Assembly: GCA_963739335.1 (NCBI GenBank)
Contig: CAVUAC010000028.1
Coordinates: forward strand, 30,817 to 94,816
Reading direction: 5' to 3'
DNA length: 64,000 bases
Source of the DNA: UBA9647 sp963739335
GTDB lineage: Bacteria > Bacteroidota > Ignavibacteria > UBA10030
This document shows positions 47,362-56,063 of this stretch, one piece after another (positions within the stretch are counted from its first letter, which is position 1; the number at the start of each line of letters is the position of its first letter). The notes beneath the pieces are model-generated. The model was not told the DNA's origin. It searched no databases and saw nothing but the letters and a program-made list of their open reading frames with translations. The position numbers were made by a program, and so were the translations under genes.

Positions 47362-47714
47362 TCGCGGAAAGATGCACTAATGCGTGCTTGAACACCATCG
47401 CGAGCTTAACTTGCTGCGCCAACTGCTCATCCGCAATACCTAAGACGCGGTATTCTTTGTTTTGCGTCAGAAATGTAGAGATCACTCTGAACCCCAATTA
47501 CACTGCCGCTTTCCATGGTCCTTCATTCATCACAGCAAGCGGGCAAACCGCGTGAGCAAACCGGATCCAAGTCTTGCGAGTATGGGAGGTCGTGGTGCGG
47601 CGTGTCATGCCGGGTCAGCTTGCGATCATCATATTCTACCACCTTCAAAAACGCATTCGCGGCCCTCCGGATTCAGCCGTGCATTGGCAAGGCTGGTATC
47701 TCGGATTGATGTCA
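47322..47714. other. Gap with a repeated coding-like fragment
   Basis: No complete gene. A 44-bp segment at 47423-47466 recurs at 48512-48555 with only a few substitutions. On the minus strand both encode QNKxYRVLGIADEQ-like residues, so they look like remnants of a shared gene end rather than a non-coding site. They flank the SLATT-like gene. Confidence 0.5.
47423..47466 (-). repeat. 44-bp direct repeat, copy 1
   Basis: Partner at 48512-48555; both are on the same strand and flank the 2TM gene at 47715-48338. The + strand forms AATACC/GGTATT hairpins. Confidence 0.65.
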
Positions 47715-48338
47715 CTAATACCTGGATGGACCGCGAATCGTAGGGGGGGCATATACAGGCCCATGACCATCCACCCCTCTAAGACCTGCACCACCTCCGC
47801 CGCTCGGTGGAGTTCTTTTTTGCACTGGCAGATCATAGTTCGGCAGTGCGCGACTGCATTCAACTGTGATAGAAGGTTTGTCGGGCAAATCGCTAACACG
47901 ACCACGGAATGAGCCAACCTGCGTGTCTATGTCAGCCAGCTCCTTCCTAAGTAATTCGAGCAACTGATCGAACTCGTTGTCTTTGAACGTGCAGATCTTG
48001 AGCCAAACACTCCGCAGACGCGGAAGCGTCTCTGAGAATCGTCCGTGAAGCTGCGACGCAATCTCGATGGTCTTCTCCGGATCCCAAACAGCAAGTGCAA
48101 TCGCCACAAGTGGGACAACCGCTGCAATCCAGGTGGCAACTTCATTAGACAGTGCGGTCACCTTGGCCATGAAGGGAGCGCAGGCTGCTGCCGCCACGAT
48201 GAACTTGAAGACACGGAGGCGCGTCCTGAGCTTTCTCGCAATCTGTGTCGAGTAGCAAGCCTTCAATTCGCAATCAAGTAATTGTTTCTTGACCTCTTCT
48301 GCGAACTGCATTCGTCTGTCATAAATGGACTCGCTCAT
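47715..48338 (-). CDS. Two-TM protein, SLATT-like
   Basis: 207 residues: an N-terminal amphipathic helix, two adjacent transmembrane segments (FKFIVAAAACAPFMAKV and VATWIAAVVPLVAIALAVW), then a long helical cytoplasmic part and a disordered Pro/Gly tail (PPSGGGGAG). This order is typical of SLATT-type 2TM proteins, which are pore effectors in nucleotide-activated defence systems. No cyclase gene was seen next to it, so the label is structural only. Confidence 0.4.
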   Translation of the reverse strand: MSESIYDRRMQFAEEVKKQLLDCELKACYSTQIARKLRTRLRVFKFIVAAAACAPFMAKVTALSNEVATWIAAVVPLVAIALAVWDPEKTIEIASQLHGRFSETLPRLRSVWLKICTFKDNEFDQLLELLRKELADIDTQVGSFRGRVSDLPDKPSITVECSRALPNYDLPVQKRTPPSGGGGAGLRGVDGHGPVYAPPTIRGPSRY

Positions 48339-48511
48339 GGCTCACCTCATCATATGTTACTGGTTGGGCGGCTCAACCAACCGTCACCAGGCCGTCGCTT
48401 CCTGCTTGTTTCGATGCATAGGCATAGAGCAGACCAATGTTCCCACAACTCGCCCGGAAACCCATCATTGCGTCTTGGTGCAAATTGGCTACACAAAAGC
48501 TATCCCGCCAG

Positions 48512-48555
48512 CTGCTCATCCGCAATACCTAAAACGCGGTATTTTTTGTTTTGCG
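48512..48555 (-). repeat. 44-bp direct repeat, copy 2
   Basis: Second copy of 47423-47466, with the TTA-GGT-ATT-GCG-GAT-GAG-CAG coding pattern kept and synonymous changes nearby. Its reading frame stops a few codons later. Confidence 0.65.
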
Positions 48556-48619
48556 CCCGAAGCCGGGAAAAACGCTGTAAGCCCTGAATCCTCCTGCGGT
48601 TACCCACTATTTCACTGCT

Positions 48620-50552
48620 TCACGCGAGACGCGCAAAACGCTTGTTCGAATTGGGGAAGTCCACTCCCAACGCGAACCATGTGAACAAACCAAACACTGC
48701 TCCGGCCAACAGTGACTCCCATGTGAATTGAGGGGCTGGAGTCACCTCGGTTCTCGGCAGGGTCGTGATTGCGGCACCCACAAGCACGCTCACAATCGCG
48801 ATCCACTGATAGAGGCGCAACCCGCCAACGATCGGGGTCTGCGGTTCTCCCCGGTACGCTTCCTCGACAAACCTTCCCAGGCCAGTGAGGATGAGATACA
48901 TGCCAATAATCATCCCAAACGGAGCTTGAACAAACCAAAGACGTGTGACGATAAGCGCGATGACAACATTCCAGAGGATCGAATAGACCGGAGTCGGATG
49001 AATTGGCACGCCGGTGAGATTCGCGAGCCTGCAAACACGGGAGCGTGGATGTGAATAACGAATCCCTATCGAGGCAGACGATTCCCGGCCATGGCAGCAA
49101 CCCTGGATCAGACAGCGCAGCCTGCCAAACGACTGAATCCACGGTCCCGCAACTGCGAACGCAGCAAGCATCATCAAGATGCTGGTCCCGAGAGCCTTGG
49201 CAATGAAAGCGCCGATGACGACGCCAACAACGCCCCCATAGTAGCCATACGGACGAAGGAGCCTTGGCGAACCTTCGATGAACTGAGCCCACAGCGCCGA
49301 TATGATCAGCGAGGAAAACGCGACGATCAGGATCGAGGCAACATGCTCGCGATCCTGTGAGTATCCCGACGATGCTCACTCCAATGAACGTACCGATGCC
49401 TGCGAAGATGCCATGGTTGATCACGCGAACCCGACCGAACTGCCACTCCCGCCACGAATTGGCGAAACGTTCAGAGGATGAACGGATGAGCTCCCACACC
49501 TTTCCGATCCGAATCACCAAAAGGAAAACAACGAACGCGCTCAGCACATCAGCCAGTGCGTGCATGCCCGTGGTCACGCAACTTATCGAGATCAGCACTG
49601 CCCACCCCCACCAGACGATTCTCAGCGAAGGCATTCGTCCAACATAGACACGAGCGGCAAGCAACGCCCAGACGACGTGAAATGACGGAAAGGCTGCAGC
49701 TGCAGTATCTTTCGATCGTTCGAACATCAAGAGAGAGCCGAGAACACTCTGCGGCTCAAACGGGCGAGGCGACGACACAATCGGGACCACCAGGAACAAC
49801 AAAATGATGGCGGCAGTCGAAATCAGACCCGAGACGGAAAATTGATACAGATCGCGCCTGGATCGTGCAAGAAGAGGAGCGACGAGGACAAAAACATACG
49901 TGCTGGCATAAATGATCTCAGTCCATTCATACACCGGCAGATTCACTTCAAAAGGAAGGTAGACGCCGACGGCATCGGGAGGGGCACCGAGAACAACCAC
50001 CGCCTCGTAGAGAATCAACCATGGGAGCAAGACGAGCAGATACACCGAAAGCCTGTCCCAATGATTCGGAGCCGCGCCTTCGTTCGCGGGGATGGAGATC
50101 AAAGGCTTCAGTCGTGTCGCGCCGAAGCGCTTCGCGAGATCTTGCTTCTCAAAGCCTTGAACGAAAGCAACGCACCCGCACATTACGATCGGCGACACCA
50201 GCCACAGACCGCTTACAGAGTGTGTGGCAACGGCCGCGCCGATACAGAAGATTGAGAAGCCGACGTAAATCGGATGTGAGATATGTCGATAGATTCCTTT
50301 TGCGACAAACTGTGTGGGAGGATAGGGACTCATGGGCAGCCCGTCTCCATACCTGGAGAGGTCAGCCGTGCCTGCAGCCATCAAGATCGCGCCGCACAAC
50401 GCCGCAACCAGCCCGATTTCGAACGACCCGATAGCCGGGAGAGAGACGTTGGGTCCGCTCAAGATCGCCCATGCTATCAGGAAAGCAGGCAAGAGGACAA
50501 CAAACAGAAGCCCATAGAGGATCTTACCGATGCTCGTGGAAACTGTCGGCAT
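48620..50552 (-). CDS. Membrane fusion: ICMT-like methyltransferase, PAP2-like phosphatase, Lgt-like domain; frameshifted
   Basis: About 645 residues after correcting a frameshift at about 49345-49365. Part 1 (to about 160) is ICMT/PEMT-like: GIYRHISHPIYVGF. Part 2 (about 165-385) is a PAP2 superfamily membrane phosphatase or lipid phosphotransferase: AFPSFHVVWAL with His, and TTGMHALADVLSAF with the H...D motif. Part 3, in the shifted frame, resembles prolipoprotein diacylglyceryl transferase: GRLRCLIQGCCHGR and IHPTPVYSILWN. All three classes act on lipids or lipidated proteins in the inner membrane. I know of no described protein with this order. Confidence 0.7.
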
Positions 50553-50642
50553 ATGCTCACTCCCGTTTTCGTGAACCGCTGTTTATGAAGAACGGAACAA
50601 TTGCATCCGTTCGATCTGGCGATGCGTTTGCATTCCGAGGGT

Positions 50643-51440
50643 TCAAGGCCATCTGACGACCTCGTGGATTGCCCACCCAGTACCGAGTACCGATTGGGCA
50701 TCCCTCAAAACTCCACGGCTCCTCCACTTGCACTCGTGGGTGTCGAGCATTCTCGCCGGCAACAGCTTGTTGACCCCCGGTATGACCGACAACGCGGTGG
50801 AAACAAGGGCACCTTCGCGCAGGACTCGAGTTTCTTCCAATGAAAGTGTAACCGACTCCCCCTCGAGAAATATTCCGCGATCTGTGACGAAAGCACCCTT
50901 GCAAAGCAGGCCATTGCGGAAGACAAGCGTTTCTGGTTGAGGACCTCGGAAGTCCATCCAGACAATCGCTTCCTGCTCAGAAAGAAATCTCCCCCATCGA
51001 AGTTCCTGCAGAGGTAGCTGCCAGGACTTGGCAGACATTTCGAGGAATTCGACATAGCCGAAGCCGCGAAATTCTCCTATGCCTTCAACGGATATGCTCG
51101 CCAACGAACGAGGTTGATGGCAAGACCACTCGATCGGCGTTTTTGACGCCTCAAAAAGCCTGCGATAGATCGGTTGAGACTGCGCTTCCCATCTTCCTTC
51201 GAGCTTCAAAGGAGGACAGGACCAGCGTATGGATTTTCCGGACATATTCGGCGGCGGACATTTTTTCAGAGTCGCTTTGGCGTGGATCTTTCCGCCTGAC
51301 GACCTGATGAGCATACTGGAGTATTCCAGAGACAACGCTCTCCACCGTAGGGATCCAGAATACACTACAATAGCATCCCCATTCTCCGCGACACAGTCGA
51401 GATACCATTTGGAAAGAGAGAAATGAGACGCTGAACCCAT
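50643..51440 (-). CDS. Hypothetical beta-rich protein
   Basis: 265 residues, no signal peptide. It begins SKWYLDCVAENGDAIVVYSGSLRW and has many beta-strand-like segments, which suggests a lipocalin or CrtC/AttH-like barrel; this is a weak impression. It lies 90 nt upstream of the membrane fusion gene on the same strand, so the two may be co-transcribed. Confidence 0.5.
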   Translation of the reverse strand: MGSASHFSLSKWYLDCVAENGDAIVVYSGSLRWRALSLEYSSMLIRSSGGKIHAKATLKKCPPPNMSGKSIRWSCPPLKLEGRWEAQSQPIYRRLFEASKTPIEWSCHQPRSLASISVEGIGEFRGFGYVEFLEMSAKSWQLPLQELRWGRFLSEQEAIVWMDFRGPQPETLVFRNGLLCKGAFVTDRGIFLEGESVTLSLEETRVLREGALVSTALSVIPGVNKLLPARMLDTHECKWRSRGVLRDAQSVLGTGWAIHEVVRWP

Positions 51441-51581
51441 GGGCTTGCACAGTGCTTGCGGAAGGAAACCGCCTGAATTGGCTCCACCAAGCTACAGAAG
51501 TTGGGAATGGAAGGCAAGAGCTCAGAAATGCGTAGGGGGAATATCTCCATTCAACATCTCAAATCACAGCAGTTTGCTGTG

Positions 51582-51621
51582 AAAAAAAAGAATCCTCGCC
51601 AGACTACTGACGAGGATTCTT
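51582..51621 (-). terminator. Terminator of the outer-membrane protein gene
   Basis: Perfect eleven-pair stem AAGAATCCTCG/CGAGGATTCTT followed on the minus strand by a run of T. It lies 71 bases past the stop at 51692. Confidence 0.9.
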
Positions 51622-51691
51622 CCTTGCGCATTTGGGCTGACCCGAACCAGGCCTGCGACCACCGGCCGGGCAGCCACGTTCTGTCAGAGCA

Positions 51692-52357
51692 TCAGAATCG
51701 AATTCCCCCAAATACCTGAATCATGTTCATACTCTGCTCGCCCGTTTGAGTCGTCGTGTTTCCCCCGACTGTCGTTGTCATTTCGAATTTTGGCTTGGTG
51801 ATGATATAGCTTGCGCCTACGATGAAGGTGTTCCCTATGTCGATGCCGGCCGAGGCGCCATACGCGAACGCCTTGCCGGACTGTGCATCGATTTTTTCGG
51901 TGATGCCGGGCCCGCTTACCGTTACTTCAGGCGACTTGGCGAACATATATCCAGCTTGAGCATCAATGAAAATGCCAAGAGGCGACGCTGAATAAAGCCG
52001 GATACCTGCCATCGGAAGGATACCCGTGTATGAGCCGACACTCATCGATACACCGGGCAGATTTCCTATCCGACTCATGATCTGGGAATCATCATATTTG
52101 TGCTGCAAATACCTCCCGTCCACAACAACAGCGATGCCGGGAATCAGCGAGAACATGTATTCTGCACCTCCAAACCATCCCTTCTTAGCGTAGCCCGCAT
52201 CGTCTCCTTCGGTCTTGCCGAACGCACCAGCCGGCAACCCGATTCCACCGAAGAGCATGAGACCACCATGCGACCCGCCTAACTGAGCAGAAAGAGGCAT
52301 CGTCATGCCAACCAGGAGAATCAACACGAGAATTGGCAAGTATCTGAATCGCAACAT
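51692..52357 (-). CDS. Small outer-membrane beta-barrel protein
   Basis: 221 residues from M at 52357 (MLRFRYLPILVLILLVGMTM signal peptide, then PLSAQ). Alternating hydrophobic strands with glycines (MLFGGIGLPAGAFGK, TGILPMAGIRLYS, NTFIVGASYIITKPKF) and a terminal aromatic (FGGIRF) fit an eight-stranded porin-like OMP. Its monocistronic unit has a clear terminator and a long structured leader. Confidence 0.85.
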   Translation of the reverse strand: MLRFRYLPILVLILLVGMTMPLSAQLGGSHGGLMLFGGIGLPAGAFGKTEGDDAGYAKKGWFGGAEYMFSLIPGIAVVVDGRYLQHKYDDSQIMSRIGNLPGVSMSVGSYTGILPMAGIRLYSASPLGIFIDAQAGYMFAKSPEVTVSGPGITEKIDAQSGKAFAYGASAGIDIGNTFIVGASYIITKPKFEMTTTVGGNTTTQTGEQSMNMIQVFGGIRF

Positions 52358-52504
52358 AGTAGTTCCCTTCCATTGATTGTTCAACAAAAAGGACCTGCAC
52401 CCTCGCCGGTCGTGACGGCGAGAGCGAAGTCTTGAGATTTGATGCTCTGTTTTCTTGCAAGGCTATCGAAATTCGCGACGTGAATCAGTGCGGCGAATCA
52501 CACA

Positions 52505-52605
52505 ATTGAGATATTTATCGAAACCGGGCAAGCCGATAAAGCAGGAGTAGTCCCTGCTCAAAGGGAGTGCTCTGGCTTACCCCGTAGCCAGAAACCCAGC
52601 TAGGA
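52505..52605 (-). promoter_or_regulatory. Candidate structured 5' leader RNA
   Basis: Upstream of the outer-membrane protein gene, the minus strand forms three consecutive hairpins: TGGCTACGGGGTAAGCCA, AGCAGGGACTACTCCTGCT, and an ATCGGCTTGCCCGGTTTCGAT stem. The layout suggests a riboswitch or sRNA. I could not match it to a class; a c-di-GMP-I-like resemblance was considered but key consensus segments are missing. It could instead be a composite 3' region of the peptidase gene. Confidence 0.35.
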
Positions 52606-52695
52606 TTGATCGATTTTCAGCGACATCATGGCGAGAGAACCATAGATGGTCTTGTCGTTGAAGAACGATACGCACTCGTGCTCCTCCTACAGAAA

Positions 52696-52720
52696 CCGCC
52701 CATCACATCACGATGGGCGG
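52696..52720 (-). terminator. Hairpin downstream of the M28 peptidase
   Basis: Nine-pair stem CCGCCCATC/GATGGGCGG, 38 bases past the peptidase stop at 52759. The T-run is short. Confidence 0.55.
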
Positions 52721-52758
52721 CCGGAAACAAACCTCCGAGGGCAAAATCCAAACATGCG

Positions 52759-54293
52759 CTACTTCAGCGGCTTGCGCGGTATGCGCTGGTCGCTCATCGC
52801 GGCATCGTAAATGAAGGATGCCATGATGACTGAATTCTTCTTCATGTCATCCGGCACGAGCGTGTCATAGACATCCATATTCGTATGCCCACCCATCCAG
52901 ACCCCGTCTTGGAGAAACTGAAACGCCGGCAACCCTGCATTGTCGAATGGAACATGGTCCGTGCTCCCGACACTCTGGATGGCGAGCGTCGTCATGCCCA
53001 TGTCGCGGAAGGGCTCCATCCAGGCGGCGAACGTCCGTCGCACGCGCTCGTTGTTTTGGAGATTGACCCCGCGATACGCACCAGCGCCATAGTCTTGATT
53101 GAAATACACCGAGAACTTTTCGTACTCCGGTTTTGTCCCTTTCTGCGGATCCCCAAAGTGGGCAAGAACATACTGAGTCGATCCGTGAAGGCCTTGTTCT
53201 TCGCCGCTCCAGAGCGCTATGCGGATCGTGCGTCGCGGCTGAACGCCAATTGCCTTGAGAATGCGGACTGCCTCCAGCGCGACCGCACATCCGGCAGCAT
53301 CGTCGCCAGCACCCGGCTCTCGTGCCAACAATCGAGATGAGCGCCTAGCATGACGATCTCGTTCTTCAGGTCTGTCCCAGGAATCTCACCGATTACGTTG
53401 CAGGCCTTTTCGACTGACTCCCCGATCCGATTCCGAACCTCAATCTCGATCTTTACTGGGATGTCTCGCTTCAGGATCCGGTACATTCGATTGTAGTGTT
53501 CAGGCGTTACGGCAACGATTGGCAGCGAGGCCAGGTCTTTTTCCCTGGACCACTTGTCACCGTTCGATCCGGGCCTGCTGAATCCGCGGACGTAGCCGAA
53601 CGACCCACCATCGCATTGAAGCACGACAGCGACGCCTTCGGATTTCAGGAACTCGATTCTCTCTTCTGGTTTCAGCACATCGGAATTGGGAATAGATGGA
53701 GGCGCTACGCGCGGCCCCGGCGGAATCACGGCTTCCGCAAGATTCTTCAACTCCTCATCCGTGCGTCGTGAAATTCCTCGCGGCAAGTTGGTTACGTCGA
53801 TGACCGCTGGGGGTGAGACCAGGACGGCAGCGTTCTTCAGCTTTCCCCGATACTTCTCGCAATCTGCTTTCGTTTGAATGTCGACAATCATCGCCGAGCA
53901 GGTCACCTTCCCCGGCGTTCCGGGAGTATAGGCCAGAGGGAATCCCATCATAGGAACATATGTCGGCTCGATCATATGAAGCGAAAAATACTCATTGTCC
54001 CACGCGTTGCCGTAATCCATAAACGGCTCGATCACGACATTCACCAAACCGATCGACCCCATTTTGTCCTTCGACCAGGTCTGAGCCTTTTTGATATGCT
54101 CCGAGAGCGACAGCCTCGAACTAAGAACATCTGTCAAATATCCCACGATGTCCATCACCTGTGAGCGCTGAAGCCCTTCCTCCCGTATCTTGGCGACAAC
54201 ATCCCAGTCCACTTTCGGCTGATCCTTTTGGGAAAACAATACAGATGGCAATAGAAAGAGAACTGTCACAACGGCATGGCGAAGAATCTTCAT
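52759..54293 (-). CDS. Secreted M28-family peptidase with PA-like domain, frameshifted
   Basis: About 510 residues after joining frames at 53310-53330. The preferred start is 54293 (MKILRHAVVTVLFLLPSVLF signal peptide); the longer frame to 54533 overlaps the neighbouring gene. A protease-associated region spans the middle. Zinc-peptidase motifs: GAHLDCWH (His/Asp ligands), then in the other frame GAGDDAAGCAVALEA (Asp bridge), ALWSGEEQGLHGS (catalytic Glu pair) and a late STDHVPFDNAG. M28 enzymes are extracellular aminopeptidases. Confidence 0.85.
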
Positions 54294-54351
54294 GGTGGAC
54301 CTCTTAATGTTATGAGTGCTGTTTATCGCTGCACAATCATCTTGATGAACG

Positions 54352-55917
54352 TTACGCCTCTTCGACCACCTTCCATCCCAATGTGTCGGCCAGGGCATAG
54401 ACCGAATCCTTGAGGTCGCCGTAGACCGTAACCCGGTGCCAACCCCACTGATCCCACGCTCTGAAGAGCTTCTCAAAGTCTCCAACAGGTTCCGCGCAGA
54501 GTTTCGTTCGGCAGGCGCGATCGTCCGGATCATTCCCTATCGACTTGGCGCGGTGAAAGAGAATTTCCTTGCGGCTTTGATCGAATTCGAGGGTCGTTGT
54601 CATATAACCTGCCGGCAGGAGCGAACGCACCGATGCCCCCTGGCGGTCTTCGGAATGCGTGAGGATTTCGTACGGGTTCTCAACGCCCTGCGGCCCAAAG
54701 GGCCGATTCGATGCCACACAGTGGGCGTAGATGATTCTACGCTTCGCCGTGTCCATGACCGGGTCAGAAATGTAACCAGGTCGGCCCCGCGTCAAGGTTG
54801 TTACTGCAACCATGGTGGCGGCGGAGCGCACGTCACATTCACAGCCACCCACTAAGCCCTCATTGAGCAGTTGGTGGAAACCAAGGCAAGGATAAGCATG
54901 GATGTATCCGCCGTAGAAGCCACCCAGGCAGTTGATGGAGATGGCGTTGGCGCCATGTTTTTTCATAACGGCTTTCTGGGCCAGATACATCGCTGCTGAG
55001 GTTTCAAGCGTTTCGCGCGACACACCCTCGACGAGCGCGGCGTTCTTTTGCCATCGGTCGGCAACTGCACGGGCTTCGTCCTTATCTGCGTTCTGCCAGG
55101 CATGATCGACTTCGGCAAAGGGGACGTGCACAACCTTGATGCCCATGATCTCGCCCGCAGGCCCGGATTCCTGGCCGCGTACGGCAAGGATCTTCGATTC
55201 TTTCAAACGGCGAAGGCATTCGTCGCTTGAGAGGCACTCGAGGTCATCCGACTTGCAGGCGAGGCTGCCAGGCTTGGGCGTGTGTGCCGTGCGTACGGTT
55301 ACAGTTGCCGCCACGAAGTCGGATACCAAGCCTCCTTTTTTTGTGACATCAAAACACTTCACTGCCTCGACCACGTCGTTGATTTCTGATGAGCCAACCA
55401 TCCCTATGTTGGGTGCCTTACTCCGCAGGAAAGCTGCGCCGTAGACCAGAAACCCACCGCTGCCGGCGAATTGGTAGTCGGCGTAAAGCACCGGCTTGCC
55501 CGAGGTCGCGATCGTCTGCACAACCTGATTCCAGCAATTCATTTGATAGACGAGGTAACCGTCGATGTCTTGCATCTTGTCTTTCTCGAGAAGCTCTTTG
55601 GCCTGGTCAGCACCGTTGGCGAGCGAGGTGACGAATTCGAAACCATCGCATTGTTTCGCGAGGGTCGTGTTGATCCGCTCCATAACGGGGCGGAAATCGA
55701 ATCCCTTGTTTGGCCAGTCCGGAACGGTTTGCGTCTCGCCGTGCAGGGAATAGATGACATGAATTCGTGTCTTGCCTCTTGGCCCGGCCACACCGAGCCA
55801 CGTTGGGGCGGCAAGAAGTCCCAGTGCTCCTACGGCCGCCGCGCTTCCCTTGGCAAGAAAGTCTCGCCGGTTCATTGGGCAGCCCACGCAGCCAGCAGTG
55901 AATTGATTGTTCTTCAT
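54352..55917 (-). CDS. Tat-exported L-fucose/L-arabinose isomerase-like protein
   Basis: About 521 residues from M at 55917. A twin-arginine signal MNRRDFLAKGSAAAVGALG follows a Cys-rich start (TAGCVGCP). The body resembles the sugar-isomerase superfamily: substrate-pocket-like segments DGFEFVTSLANGADQAKE, VPFAEVDHAW, AISINCLGGFYGG, and ECDVRSAATM. Exported members are usually not classical isomerases; function is unknown. Neighbours are GH31 and M28 exported enzymes. Confidence 0.65.
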   Translation of the reverse strand: MKNNQFTAGCVGCPMNRRDFLAKGSAAAVGALGLLAAPTWLGVAGPRGKTRIHVIYSLHGETQTVPDWPNKGFDFRPVMERINTTLAKQCDGFEFVTSLANGADQAKELLEKDKMQDIDGYLVYQMNCWNQVVQTIATSGKPVLYADYQFAGSGGFLVYGAAFLRSKAPNIGMVGSSEINDVVEAVKCFDVTKKGGLVSDFVAATVTVRTAHTPKPGSLACKSDDLECLSSDECLRRLKESKILAVRGQESGPAGEIMGIKVVHVPFAEVDHAWQNADKDEARAVADRWQKNAALVEGVSRETLETSAAMYLAQKAVMKKHGANAISINCLGGFYGGYIHAYPCLGFHQLLNEGLVGGCECDVRSAATMVAVTTLTRGRPGYISDPVMDTAKRRIIYAHCVASNRPFGPQGVENPYEILTHSEDRQGASVRSLLPAGYMTTTLEFDQSRKEILFHRAKSIGNDPDDRACRTKLCAEPVGDFEKLFRAWDQWGWHRVTVYGDLKDSVYALADTLGWKVVEEA

Positions 55918-56063
55918 GATAATTGACCTTGCGTCATTGTTCATGGCGTGACTATGAGTCATAGGGTCTACTTTCGCTACAAATATCAGCGCCCCTACAA
56001 ACTGCGACTTGAATTCTCGCGTTCAAGGGGCGCTTCGAGGTTTCGATGCTCTGCGTTCTTCTG

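Noticed and set aside
52505..52605. c-di-GMP-I riboswitch
   Set aside because: Some GGGCAA and receptor-like segments are present, but the core consensus after the first stem is absent on both strands.
54293..54533. Longer N-terminus of the M28 peptidase
   Set aside because: It overlaps the next gene's coding sequence and the ATG at 54293 gives a proper signal peptide.
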